DNA from: an uncultured Allobaculum sp. | Lineage (GTDB): Bacteria; Bacillota_I; Bacilli_A; Erysipelotrichales; Erysipelotrichaceae | Reading direction: 5' to 3' | DNA: 35,241 bases | Assembly: GCA_910577085.1 (NCBI GenBank) | Contig: CAJTLE010000013.1 | Coordinates: 1-35,241, forward strand | Shown here: positions 1 to 7,281 of the stretch, piece after piece | Position numbering within the stretch: the stretch's first letter is position 1 | Layout of the letters: every line of letters begins with the position of its first letter | The notes under the pieces: model-generated | What the model saw: the letters and a program-made list of their open reading frames with translations, nothing else | Database searches by the model: none | Told to the model about the DNA's origin: nothing | Program-made: the position numbers and the translations under genes

Positions 1-17
1 GATGCACCCGACAAAAG
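1..17 (+). repeat. Left terminal inverted repeat of the IS
   Basis: Reads GATGCACCCGACAAAAG. It matches the reverse complement of 1885-1901 at 14 of 17 positions. It begins at the first base of the window, so bases further out are not visible. Confidence 0.6.
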
Positions 18-90
18 TATCAATTAACTGAAGTGTGTTCAAAGATCATGAACTGGGCCGAATGTACAAAAAATATTAAAATTATTTTAA

Positions 91-125
91 ACTACTATTG
101 TAATATTTAATAATAGTAGTATAAT
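91..125 (+). promoter_or_regulatory. Transposase promoter inside a hairpin
   Basis: A -35 TTGTAA (98-103) and a consensus -10 TATAAT (120-125) are 16 bp apart. The 9-bp arms ACTACTATT (91-99) and AATAGTAGT (112-120) form a perfect inverted repeat over the spacer. Hairpins at this place in IS elements are known to damp transcription entering from outside; that role is inferred here. Confidence 0.6.
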
Positions 126-153
126 ATTATTGTATAATTCGGAGGTATTTTCT

Positions 154-1638
154 ATGTCCCAGTCCAAGTTTAAACCTGTTCAGATGAATCTGTTCGATCC
201 TATCTACACACTTTCTGCTAGAAAACTCAGATTGCTTGAAAACGGTTGGTCGGGTTACTTCAACCGTGTCATTCTTCCTGAGCTGGTGAAGCTTGAACCG
301 ATGTTTGAGCCTCTATATTCCTCGAATCCCAACTCCAGACCTTCAACTCCAACTTACCTTGTTCTGGCTATGTTGATTTTGAAAGATCTGTTCAATCTGA
401 CAGACCAGGAGCTGGAGAAGAATGTCACTTTCTCTATTGAGTATCAGTTTGCCCTTGGAACAACATCTTTTGAGCATCAGCCGGTAAACCAGAGAACTCT
501 TAACCGTTTCCGCGCTGCCAATACCCTCTATACAGAGGAGAATGGAATCGATCTTCTCAGTGAGTTTGCCGAAAAACTGGCCAAAAGTCTTGAAAATGCC
601 TATTTGGGTACCAACCTCAAACGGAGAATGGACTCTGTCATGATCGATAACGGCTGCAGAAAGCTTTCAAGACTGCAGCTGGCTCACGTGGTTATCAAAA
701 ATATGCTCCTGGTTCTTGATGAAAATGACGTCGAGATTCCCGAAAAACTCCATCACTATATTGAGGACTTTGATGAGAATAAGGTTACTTATCACTCCAA
801 GGTTCCCGCAAAGGACAAACTGGAGACGGCCTGTCAGGATGCCTGCGCAGTTCGTGATCTGATCCCTGCCGAATTCAAAGACGCAGAAGAGGCAAACCAG
901 CTCCTGCGCTTTATCTCCGAACAGGTTATCACAAACTCCGATGGCTCTTTTAACTCAGTGCGGGACGGAAAAGAGCTGACCTCCACCGTTCTGAACAATC
1001 CGGCCGAGCCGGAATCAACCTTCCGTAAGAAGGCTGGTAAAAATCACCAGGGATACGTCGGCAACTTTGTGGAAACAGTCGACCTGGATACCAATCGAAA
1101 AATCATCGATTCCATGGATTTTCAACCCAATATCTACAGCGATTCACAGTTTGCCAAAGACGAAATCCAGAAGATGGCGCAAGCCGGTGATACAACCACT
1201 TTAGTTGCCGATGGAGCATATATCAGCGTGAATACCATCAATGAAGCGGCTGAACATGGAATTAAACTCGTAGGTACAGCCATGACAGGCAAAGAGACAC
1301 CTGACCTGACTGCTGATTTTGAAATCGATGAAGAAGCCAAAACCATAACCTGTCCAAATGGAAAGAGTGCAGATCGAGTATCCTGCTACGAGAAAACCGA
1401 GTCGTGGTATGCCTCATTCCATAAAGAAACCACCTGTAAAGACTGCCCATTCGCTGCTGCTGGCCAATGTCCGCTGAAAAACCACAAGAAGGTCAGATCA
1501 GGAACCATCTCTCATAAGATGATTCAGCGCGCAAACCTCCAGCGGACCATGAAGAGTGAAGAGGCCATTGTCGATTTCCGATTCAGAAACGGTGTTGAAG
1601 CCATTCCAAGCCAGCTAAGCAAGGAATCAAAAAATTGA
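154..1638 (+). CDS. IS1182-family transposase, frameshifted near the C-terminus
   Basis: DDE-type transposase that would cut and join the ends of the surrounding IS. The ATG at 154 is chosen over an upstream TTG because GGAGG (141-145) sits 8 nt before it. Family features include the N-terminal helical domain with a Q-P-V-N-Q-R-T motif, a candidate first catalytic Asp in MDSVMIDN, the second in VADGAYIS, and the Glu in RNGVEAIPSQL (about residue 482). Directly after this Glu the frame leaves the family sequence and stops. The missing tail (FLPFRGLVRKKFGYVL onward) is encoded one frame over, from about 1619 to 1852. Protein made from this frame would be 494 residues and lack roughly 70 C-terminal residues. 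Either the copy is inactive or the ribosome shifts +1 between 1617 and 1636; mutation is likelier. Confidence 0.85.
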   Translation: MSQSKFKPVQMNLFDPIYTLSARKLRLLENGWSGYFNRVILPELVKLEPMFEPLYSSNPNSRPSTPTYLVLAMLILKDLFNLTDQELEKNVTFSIEYQFALGTTSFEHQPVNQRTLNRFRAANTLYTEENGIDLLSEFAEKLAKSLENAYLGTNLKRRMDSVMIDNGCRKLSRLQLAHVVIKNMLLVLDENDVEIPEKLHHYIEDFDENKVTYHSKVPAKDKLETACQDACAVRDLIPAEFKDAEEANQLLRFISEQVITNSDGSFNSVRDGKELTSTVLNNPAEPESTFRKKAGKNHQGYVGNFVETVDLDTNRKIIDSMDFQPNIYSDSQFAKDEIQKMAQAGDTTTLVADGAYISVNTINEAAEHGIKLVGTAMTGKETPDLTADFEIDEEAKTITCPNGKSADRVSCYEKTESWYASFHKETTCKDCPFAAAGQCPLKNHKKVRSGTISHKMIQRANLQRTMKSEEAIVDFRFRNGVEAIPSQLSKESKN

Positions 1639-1852
1639 TTTTCTTCCGTTCAGGGGGTTAGTGCGCAAAAAATTCGGATATGTGTTAGCCATTACGGCAA
1701 TAAACGTAAGACGAGTGCTGAAATACGCACAGGAAGATGCCAAAAAGGCATTGGATCTTCTTATATCCGAACTGATTCAAGCCTTATATGTGAATTTTAG
1801 CCCTATTTCACATACTGAGTTCAATCTAGCTTTTATTGGTGTTCGTCACTGA
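1619..1852 (+). pseudogene. C-terminal fragment of the IS transposase (+1 frame)
   Basis: This stretch continues the transposase in the +1 frame. In that frame a stop at 1616-1618 precedes it, and codons from 1619 encode ARNQKIDFLPFRGLVRKK and then AINVRRVLKY, the usual end of this transposase group. A GTG at 1661 could act as a start, but no convincing ribosome binding site fits, so it is treated as the detached tail rather than a separate gene. Confidence 0.7.
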
Positions 1853-3836
1853 CGGACGCCGAATTTACCGTCAGAAAAAAGAGTCTTTTGTCTGACGCAT
1901 CTTTCAAATAAAAATTTATTTCTTTGACAGGAGTATAACTTCCCTCCGAGCTATAAATTCCTTTTTTAAAACTCGTTATCGCAGAAGAAGCAAAGCCAAT
2001 AATCACACAATGAACCTTTGCCTGCTCAATGGATTCGTTATTCCAGATAAATGTCTGATGCGCAAAAAGAATTTGAATGTTATAGCGCTCATAAAGATAT
2101 TTCCAGAATGTAATTACCGAGCTTCCCTGACAGATGCTGTTGGTCGAAACAAAAGCGCTGATGATTTTGGTCCCATAAATATATTGCGCTGCCTTTAAAT
2201 ACCATCCAGCTACATAATCGAATTCACCGGCATTCTTTACTCCATCAAATAAAGTTCTGATCTCATATTTCTGGCTCTCACTCATATACATGCCGCCCAC
2301 GAATGGGGGATTACCCATAAGAAAGGAAAGCTTCTCTTTTGGAACCACTTCATTCCAATTCATTCTCAAAGCATTTCCTTCAACAATGTTTGCATTTGTT
2401 TTTAAAGGCAGAAAATTGATTTCCGTCAAAACGATATCTTCTGTTTCCTTAATCATTTGGCTTTCTGCAATCCATAAAGCAGCTTTAGCAACCGCTACAG
2501 CAAAATCATTAATCTCAATTCCGTAAAATTGACTGATCGAAATCTGGATTGGATTAAATTCACCGCCCAAATCCGCAATAATCTGTCCATTAGCTACATT
2601 TTTTCTAGCTGCAATCTTCTCTTTTAGTATTTCATTTTCCAATCTCCGAAGAGCCAAAAACGTTTCTGTTAAGAAATTTCCGCTTCCGCAGGCAGGATCA
2701 AGGAAAACAAGTTCTGACAGTTTCTTCTGATATTCCTCGAGTTTTTTAATCTTCGTTGCCGGCTGTTTATACTCTTTGATTTTCTTGAATTCTTCCTTCA
2801 AGCCATTCATGAATAACGGATCAATAACCTTATGAATGTTTTCGATGGATGTATAGTGCATGCCCCCGGATCTTCTGGTATCCGGATTCAAGGTACTTTC
2901 AAATACACCGCCAAATATTGTTGGTGAAATCTGGCTCCAGTCAAAATTAAGGCTGGCTTTATTCAAAACCAGGTCAACAATCTCTTCATTAAAATTTGGA
3001 ATAATAATTGACTGCTCTGCAAACAGGCCACCATTAACATATGGAAAAGCCAGAAGATCATCTGCTAGGTATTCATCCCGCTCATCTACTGGTGTATCAA
3101 GAACCTGAAAAAGCTGAATCAGTTTTTCTCTCCATAAAGCTGGCGGGAATTGCTCCATATAATCATGAAACATCAATCGCCGTCCTAAAACCTCAGCATC
3201 TTCAGCGTAAAACAGAAATACCAGACGAACACAAAGAATGTTCAAGCTTCGCAGGTCTTCCTGATCCTTATGCTTGTATTGCTTCTCCAAAGCGTTATAG
3301 ATTACTCCGACAATCTCTCCGGCATTAATCGAAATAATCTTTTCCTTCTGTGTATGAATATGTTTCTCATCTAGAAGAAAACTGAGCCGATAATAATCTG
3401 TTTCCAAATCATCAAGCCAGATTACCTGAGGAGCTTCATTTGGTTTTTCCATGTCATGAATTCTAATTTCCCGGAAATTGCTGACAACGATCCAGCGTGG
3501 GTGCTTGGATCGTGGCAATCCCACTACATATTTTTTTGCTTGCTCAAAAGGCGTCATCAGTGATCCGTCGGACTGTGGCAATTTCTTATCCAGATTCACA
3601 TTGGATGACTTCTGCTCAATCAAAACCATTGATGACGGAATATAAGCGTCCATGAAACTTTTGTTCTGCAAAATCACTGGACTTTCGAAATCAATAAAAT
3701 TCGTGATATCCTCGACCCCAAACACACTCACCAGCAGATCCATCCAAAATTGTTGAGTATCGCTTTTTTCATTGCCTTTATTTTTCCAGCGCGCTTTAAA
3801 CTTTTTAGCAGCTGCTTTCTGATTGATCTTTACCAT
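1833..3836 (-). CDS. MmeI-like type IIL/IIG restriction-modification enzyme, 3'-truncated by an IS
   Basis: In this family one polypeptide both methylates and cuts DNA. The ATG at 3836 is chosen over an upstream TTG because GAAGGGAAG lies just before it. An N-terminal PD-ExK-like nuclease motif is visible (Asp63, Glu74, Lys76 in FMDAYIP and IEQKSS), as in MmeI. A helical spacer follows, then the SAM-binding motif LDPACGSGNFL (about 379-389) and the catalytic motif NPPF (about 509-512) of an N6-adenine methyltransferase. Relatives run to about 900 residues and carry the target-recognition domain at the C-terminus. Here native sequence ends near KEINFYLK, and the last 20 or so codons and the stop come from the inserted IS. 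The remaining 667 residues are therefore probably inactive or unspecific. No second specificity gene is nearby. Confidence 0.8.
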   Translation of the reverse strand: MVKINQKAAAKKFKARWKNKGNEKSDTQQFWMDLLVSVFGVEDITNFIDFESPVILQNKSFMDAYIPSSMVLIEQKSSNVNLDKKLPQSDGSLMTPFEQAKKYVVGLPRSKHPRWIVVSNFREIRIHDMEKPNEAPQVIWLDDLETDYYRLSFLLDEKHIHTQKEKIISINAGEIVGVIYNALEKQYKHKDQEDLRSLNILCVRLVFLFYAEDAEVLGRRLMFHDYMEQFPPALWREKLIQLFQVLDTPVDERDEYLADDLLAFPYVNGGLFAEQSIIIPNFNEEIVDLVLNKASLNFDWSQISPTIFGGVFESTLNPDTRRSGGMHYTSIENIHKVIDPLFMNGLKEEFKKIKEYKQPATKIKKLEEYQKKLSELVFLDPACGSGNFLTETFLALRRLENEILKEKIAARKNVANGQIIADLGGEFNPIQISISQFYGIEINDFAVAVAKAALWIAESQMIKETEDIVLTEINFLPLKTNANIVEGNALRMNWNEVVPKEKLSFLMGNPPFVGGMYMSESQKYEIRTLFDGVKNAGEFDYVAGWYLKAAQYIYGTKIISAFVSTNSICQGSSVITFWKYLYERYNIQILFAHQTFIWNNESIEQAKVHCVIIGFASSAITSFKKGIYSSEGSYTPVKEINFYLKDASDKRLFFLTVNSASVSDEHQ
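1885..1901 (-). repeat. Right terminal inverted repeat of the IS
   Basis: On the minus strand it reads GATGCGTCAGACAAAAG, matching the left end at 14 of 17 positions. The truncated methyltransferase reading frame runs through it. Confidence 0.6.
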
Positions 3837-4507
3837 TTTCTTCCCTTCTTCATTCAAAACTTAAATGTCCCATCATATGCTTCAGAAAACTTCCTCTGGC
3901 GAAAAAATGTCCTGCTAAACGATATCGCTATTCGTATATTATTTTCGCGATTGAGGAAATGACATTTCGTTGCTGATAGGTTACCTGCCTATCTGTACTG
4001 AAAAGATTCTCTTGTTTGGATACATATTCCAAAGAAAAATATTCCTATCAGATCGGAAGTTCCTCTCTATAGATCACTTCAGCAAGACTATTTATCCGAC
4101 CAATAGATATCCGCTTTCAAGTCCACTAAGAATTCCATAGCGGGTTAAGAAACTTGCAAACAGAACGAATCACATTAGTTAAATTGGGCTGATACTTATA
4201 GCAAATGTCTTTTTTCCTTATCTACATCAAGGTATATCTGCAAACCTCACATTCAGCATACAGAGAATATAAGAAATAACCACGGTCCCCATGATGAAAA
4301 CGAATTTTTCTCAAAGATAGTTTTCTTTTTACCATTCGATCAGTAATTTTGCCTAGAACAAAACGAAAGGAAATGTTCTACCGCCACTAAAAAACGGCAT
4401 AAAAAAAGAGGCAGTCTTGTTGTCCGTGAAGATCACCTCATCTTTTATCAACTATTCAATCAAAATATAAATCCGAAGCTGTTGGGGCTCGGGCCGTTTG
4501 TCCAGAA
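3837..4507. other. Gene-free AT-rich region
   Basis: No convincing coding region on either strand. It must hold the promoter of the restriction gene, but no clear -35/-10 pair was found. Visible structure is limited to an inverted repeat GATAGG-7 nt-CCTATC (3975-3993) and the palindrome CGATATCG near 3918. Confidence 0.5.
4393..4442 (-). terminator. Possible weak terminator after the small acidic gene
   Basis: On the minus strand a short GAGG/CCTC stem is followed by seven T. It lies about 70 nt downstream of the small gene ending at 4508. The stem is poor, so this is tentative. Confidence 0.3.
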
Positions 4508-4678
4508 CTAGTCTTCGTTCAGAACAGCTTCAGCTTTTTCGTCCTCATTCCAGAAATACTCAAGAAGTTCAGCAAAACGGTTATCACGCTTTTTGGAAGA
4601 GAGAGCTTTTTCTTCATCGACTACAACCTGAACTCCTTCGAGGTCATTTAACTGAATCTCGTTCACTGCAGATGCCAT
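4508..4678 (-). CDS. Small acidic protein of unknown function (56 aa)
   Basis: I do not recognise the family. The gene starts at the ATG at 4678, nine nt after a perfect AGGAGG (4688-4693). A nearer ATG at 4684 is only 3 nt from that site and less likely. The product begins MASAVNEIQLNDLEG and ends EAVLNED. It has 15 acidic and 6 basic residues and no Cys, signal peptide or membrane segment. The second half (RFAELLEYFWNEDEKAEA) looks helical. It stands alone in a 1.3-kb gene-poor, AT-rich stretch between the restriction gene and the PTS operon. The quality of the ribosome binding site and the sharply non-random amino-acid use support a real gene. The function could be an inhibitor or adaptor peptide or a RiPP-like leader; nothing nearby distinguishes these. 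Confidence 0.6.
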   Translation of the reverse strand: MASAVNEIQLNDLEGVQVVVDEEKALSSKKRDNRFAELLEYFWNEDEKAEAVLNED

Positions 4679-4730
4679 ATACATTTTCCTCCTATAAATA
4701 TTTTCAGAAATTTTTCAGCGTTTGAAAAAT

Positions 4731-4745
4731 TTGAGCTTGGCTCAA
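4731..4745 (-). promoter_or_regulatory. Hairpin upstream of the small acidic gene
   Basis: Perfect 6-bp stem TTGAGC/GCTCAA with a 3-nt loop. On the minus strand it is followed by ATTTTT, about 40 nt before the ribosome binding site. It could be an attenuator or an independent terminator. Confidence 0.35.
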
Positions 4746-5168
4746 TGTTATCAGTTTCAGAAACTTCTTTCAACGATATTTTGTTAAGAATTTCCAAATA
4801 ATTGATTACTCTTTAGCGTTTCAAAGCTAAAATGAAATCGTTTTCGTTGTTTTGTATCGTTTCTCGAACATTTAAGCCTACTATTTCATCATACTGATTT
4901 GAAAGAAAAAGAAAACTTTTATGCATTCTGAAAACTTTCATTCGACAATTTCAGACATTCCGCACATTTTTATAATCCTGTTTCTGATCATTTATGAAAT
5001 TTTTCTACCATTCCGCCAAAGGAAAATGATCGATTGAATCTGTTCTTTTTCATGGTTGTTTATGCCCATCAGGGATGTCGGCTTAAGATAAATAATTTTC
5101 TCAGACAAGAGATATTTTATCTCACAGATGTTGAACGAATGAGATTCGAATTTCATACTGGAAAGACG
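4746..5168. other. AT-rich intergenic region
   Basis: No coding region or RNA gene recognised on either strand. A loose minus-strand promoter-like pair, TTGAAA then TAACAT 17 nt apart, lies near 4748-4776 and could serve the small acidic gene. Confidence 0.35.
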
Positions 5169-5191
5169 AAAAAAGCAGGCTACCTGCCTGC
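5169..5191 (-). terminator. Terminator of the esterase-PTS operon
   Basis: On the minus strand GCAGGC-5 nt-GCCTGC is followed by six T. The hairpin begins inside the last codons of the PTS IIB gene and its loop contains the stop codon. Confidence 0.85.
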
Positions 5192-5476
5192 CAGCTCGAA
5201 TGCCTGAGCGAAAATATGTTCTGCATTGGCCGTTGCATAATCATTGGCGGAAATCACGCCGATTGGATGGCCAAGCTTCTGTTCAATTTCGTCCTTATAG
5301 TAGCTGATCTGCGGTCCAAGAAGCACCGCATCAGCCTGCTCAACTGCTGGATAATAGTCCGCCAGTCCATACGCTTTTAAGTCAACGACTTCATTATGGT
5401 CTTTTGCGAATTCTTCCAGCCGTTTAACGATCCAGTTGGTTGAAAGACCACCAGTACAGATCAGTACAATTTTCAC
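5180..5476 (-). CDS. PTS lactose/cellobiose-family EIIB component
   Basis: Cytosolic phosphocarrier that takes phosphate from IIA and passes it to sugar bound in a membrane IIC. The 98 residues match the family's usual length. The N-terminal MKIVLICTGGLST places the phosphorylated Cys at position 7 in the P-loop-like turn. Its ATG overlaps the stop of the IIA gene by 4 nt, so the two are translationally coupled. No IIC gene is found in this operon or elsewhere in the window, so the pair must serve a IIC encoded elsewhere or have a regulatory role. Sugar specificity (lactose, cellobiose, chitobiose or other) cannot be read from the sequence. Confidence 0.9.
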   Translation of the reverse strand: MKIVLICTGGLSTNWIVKRLEEFAKDHNEVVDLKAYGLADYYPAVEQADAVLLGPQISYYKDEIEQKLGHPIGVISANDYATANAEHIFAQAFELAGR

Positions 5477-5832
5477 TTGTCTACCCTTCTTTCCAGCTCT
5501 TCGATTCGTTTTTCTAATTTTTTCTGTTCTTTAATCTGTGTGACAAGTTCCGTGACCAGATCCATCGTCTGCATGGCATCCATCAGATGATCCTGGGAAT
5601 GCACCAGCAGAACATTGACATCGTGGTGTTCGCCATTCATTTCCGCAAACAACAAGTCCGTCTGAGCACGCCGTCCTTTTTCAATGGCAGTGCGAGCCTT
5701 GGCAAGCAAAGCTTCACAGCTGCCGAAATCCCCTTTACGGGCTGCATTGAGTGCGTCAAACGCGTAAGATTTACCATCACCGGCATCCGCAATGATGCCA
5801 AATGAGACCATATCGAGTTCGTCTTTTGTCAT
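5473..5832 (-). CDS. PTS lactose/cellobiose-family EIIA component
   Basis: Small helical phosphocarrier (119 aa) that accepts phosphate from HPr. The signature VLLVHSQDHLM is intact: His78 is the phosphorylation site and Asp81 the metal-binding residue, the same numbering as in the staphylococcal lactose IIA. The C-terminus (ELVTQIKEQKKLEKRIEELE) is predicted coiled coil, typical of these trimeric proteins. It starts 15 nt after the esterase stop and overlaps the IIB gene by 4 nt, so the three genes form one operon. Confidence 0.9.
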   Translation of the reverse strand: MTKDELDMVSFGIIADAGDGKSYAFDALNAARKGDFGSCEALLAKARTAIEKGRRAQTDLLFAEMNGEHHDVNVLLVHSQDHLMDAMQTMDLVTELVTQIKEQKKLEKRIEELERRVDK

Positions 5833-5847
5833 ATCTACCTCTGCAGC

Positions 5848-6618
5848 TCAGTCAAGATCTTTGGGGTCATTCCAGAAAAAGCGATAGTATTCTGGATTCT
5901 GTTTTCCCCAGCACTCTTCATTATGAGAACCACCTTCGACAATGGATACTTTGCCAAGTCCTCCCTGCCGCTCCAGAGCCCATTTGTATTCCACCAGAAG
6001 CATTTCTGCTTCAACACGCATGGGAGCCGACAATTCTTTGGATCCAAACGACCAGTAAATCCGTGTATCCGGATCCAGTCCGCCATGTTCCAGTTCCTGG
6101 GAAATTTCTTCTTCACAAAGAAACAGGGACGGCGACAGACAAGCCGCCTTGGAAAATACAGAATTATGCCGGGTAACCGCAAAGAAGGCCATCAAGCCTC
6201 CCATCGAGCTGCCGGCAATGGCAGTCGCTTCTCTTTGCGGCCAGGTCCGCAGCTTATGATCAATCATCGGTTTTAATACCTGGACAATCCATTCCATCAA
6301 AACTGCTCCGGCGCCAACTGTTGCACCAAAGAACGTTTCTGCCAATGGATATGGAGTGTATTCGTGAAGCCGGTTCTGGTCTTTCGGATCACATTCCAGC
6401 CCAACCACTATGCATGGGTCCATGCAGGAATCGAGAAACTCCTTGAGGCCCCACGACCGGCCAAAGGTGGCCTGTTGATCAAAAAACAGGTTCTGGCCGT
6501 CAAACATATACAACACCGGATAGCGCCGATTGGAATAAAAATAATCATCTGGAAGGTAGACATCCACCCATCCCAGGCGATTGAGCGGATCCATTCTTAC
6601 TGGAAAACGATCTATCAT
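5848..6618 (-). CDS. Putative esterase (alpha/beta hydrolase, esterase D/feruloyl esterase-like)
   Basis: Cytoplasmic serine hydrolase of the putative-esterase family (PF00756 type). The nucleophile is in GSSMGG (Ser138) and the catalytic His is in EGGSHNEECW (His232). YPVLYMFDGQNLF is the usual early beta-strand and loop. The ATG at 6618 is chosen over one at 6678 because GGAAGGG sits 6 nt before it; this gives 256 residues with no signal peptide. It is the first gene of an operon with PTS IIA and IIB. It may remove acyl groups from a sugar imported by the PTS, or cleave an acylated glycoside; the substrate is unknown. Confidence 0.8.
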   Translation of the reverse strand: MIDRFPVRMDPLNRLGWVDVYLPDDYFYSNRRYPVLYMFDGQNLFFDQQATFGRSWGLKEFLDSCMDPCIVVGLECDPKDQNRLHEYTPYPLAETFFGATVGAGAVLMEWIVQVLKPMIDHKLRTWPQREATAIAGSSMGGLMAFFAVTRHNSVFSKAACLSPSLFLCEEEISQELEHGGLDPDTRIYWSFGSKELSAPMRVEAEMLLVEYKWALERQGGLGKVSIVEGGSHNEECWGKQNPEYYRFFWNDPKDLD

Positions 6619-6769
6619 GAAATCCCTTCCTTTCGCCTCTTTTTCTATTGTATCCATTTCCGGCCATTTGGTCTTCATAAACTCATTTTGAGTGTTCTTT
6701 TTGAGCTCATATTTCCATTTAATTCGGCTGTAGCGATTTGTCGAAAATAATGATCAATTTTTTGAAGAA

Positions 6770-6797
6770 ATTTTAAAATAGACATAAATATTGTCAC
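6770..6797 (-). promoter_or_regulatory. Candidate promoter of the esterase-PTS operon
   Basis: GTGACA (6797-6792) and TAAAAT (6775-6770), 16 bp apart on the minus strand, about 145 nt before the esterase start. Both hexamers are good, but no second line of evidence is available. Confidence 0.35.
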
Positions 6798-6867
6798 ATT
6801 ACCTTCTACAATGATCTTGCTTGATCCCCTGCAAATTTCCGCCAAATCTTTTGTATACATCAAGCAG

Positions 6868-6916
6868 CCTGAACGGCCGATCTCACCCTTCAGGCAAGGC
6901 CGCGCAAGCGGCTTTT
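6868..6916 (+). ncRNA. Candidate small RNA 3' end: two hairpins and a T run
   Basis: On the plus strand a long stem CCTGAA/TTCAGG (6868-6894) is followed by GCCGC-GCAA-GCGGC-TTTT (6899-6916), a textbook intrinsic terminator with a GNRA tetraloop. There is no plus-strand gene upstream for it to terminate. A small RNA starting around 6800-6830 would explain it, but no clear promoter was found. Confidence 0.3.
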
Positions 6917-6925
6917 CTGTTGAAA

Positions 6926-6974
6926 ATGAAAAGCTGCCCATCGGATGCTGCAATGCATTTTGATGGGCAGCTTT
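6926..6974 (-). terminator. Terminator of the tRNA-Arg operon
   Basis: A perfect 13-bp stem (6930-6942 with 6962-6974) is followed on the minus strand by TTTTCATTTT, starting 10 nt after the CCA of tRNA-Arg(CCT). Confidence 0.8.
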
Positions 6975-6984
6975 ATCTGTATAG

Positions 6985-7062
6985 TGGCGTCCACAAGAGG
7001 GTTCGAACCTCCGACCCCGCGCTTAGGAGGCGCGTGCTCTATCCAGACTGAGCTATGTGGAC
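6985..7062 (-). tRNA. tRNA-Arg (anticodon CCT)
   Basis: Full cloverleaf on the minus strand: acceptor GTCCACA/TGTGGAC, D stem GCTC/GAGC, anticodon stem CGCGC/GCGCG with loop CTCCTAA (anticodon CCT, reads AGG), T loop TTCGAAC. The discriminator is G and CCA is encoded. A partner tRNA-Arg lies upstream on the same strand. Confidence 0.95.
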
Positions 7063-7089
7063 CTGTTCAGGCGCATCAACGGATTCATC

Positions 7090-7111
7090 TTCAGAATTGA
7101 CGAATTCTGAA
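7090..7111. other. Perfect hairpin between the two tRNA genes
   Basis: TTCAGAATT-4 nt-AATTCTGAA, a 9-bp perfect stem in the tRNA spacer, with no T run. It may be a processing signal. Confidence 0.4.
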
Positions 7112-7165
7112 ATCAAGGCTCTTCTTTATCTTAGCCGTTTTGATCGAAAATAAGCAAAAAAAAAA

Positions 7166-7241
7166 TGGCGCACCCGAGAGGACTCGAACCTCCAACCACC
7201 AGAATCGGAATCTGTTACTCTATCCATTGAGCTACGGGCAC
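7166..7241 (-). tRNA. tRNA-Arg (anticodon CCG)
   Basis: Cloverleaf on the minus strand: acceptor GTGCCCG/CGGGTGC (two G-T pairs), D stem GCTC/GAGT, anticodon loop TTCCGAT (anticodon CCG, reads CGG), T loop TTCGAGT. Discriminator G and encoded CCA. Ten T follow directly after CCA. A promoter lies just upstream, and tRNA-Arg(CCT) follows about 100 nt later. Confidence 0.92.
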
Positions 7242-7252
7242 AGCGCACAATT

Positions 7253-7281
7253 ATTCTATTGCACACCCCTTTTAAAATCAA
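7253..7281 (-). promoter_or_regulatory. Promoter of the tRNA-Arg operon
   Basis: TTGATT (7281-7276) and TAGAAT (7258-7253) are exactly 17 bp apart. Transcription would start a few nt before the mature tRNA-Arg(CCG) end at 7241. Confidence 0.65.

Larger units (their letters stand above)
1..1901 (+). mobile_element. IS1182-like insertion sequence
   Basis: The element is bounded by a 17-bp imperfect inverted repeat (1-17 and 1885-1901, 14 of 17 identical) and carries one DDE transposase gene with its own promoter. The total length of about 1.9 kb fits IS1182-family elements. The right end lies inside a restriction-modification gene read on the other strand, whose stop codon now comes from the IS. 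The window starts exactly at the left repeat, so the left flank and any target duplication cannot be seen. A 7-bp inverted repeat (1849-1855 with 1868-1874) lies just inside the right end. Confidence 0.75.

Noticed and set aside
1661..1852. 63-codon plus-strand frame after the transposase
   Set aside because: Its sequence is the usual transposase C-terminus in a shifted frame, and it lacks a convincing ribosome binding site, so it is not an independent gene.
5802..6176. Plus-strand frame of 124 codons opposite the esterase
   Set aside because: Antisense shadow of a gene with clear catalytic motifs; no ribosome binding site and no recognisable family.
6985..7241. tRNA-Arg genes as an integration site of a genomic island
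   Set aside because: No duplicated tRNA 3' end, integrase or composition shift is visible on either side.
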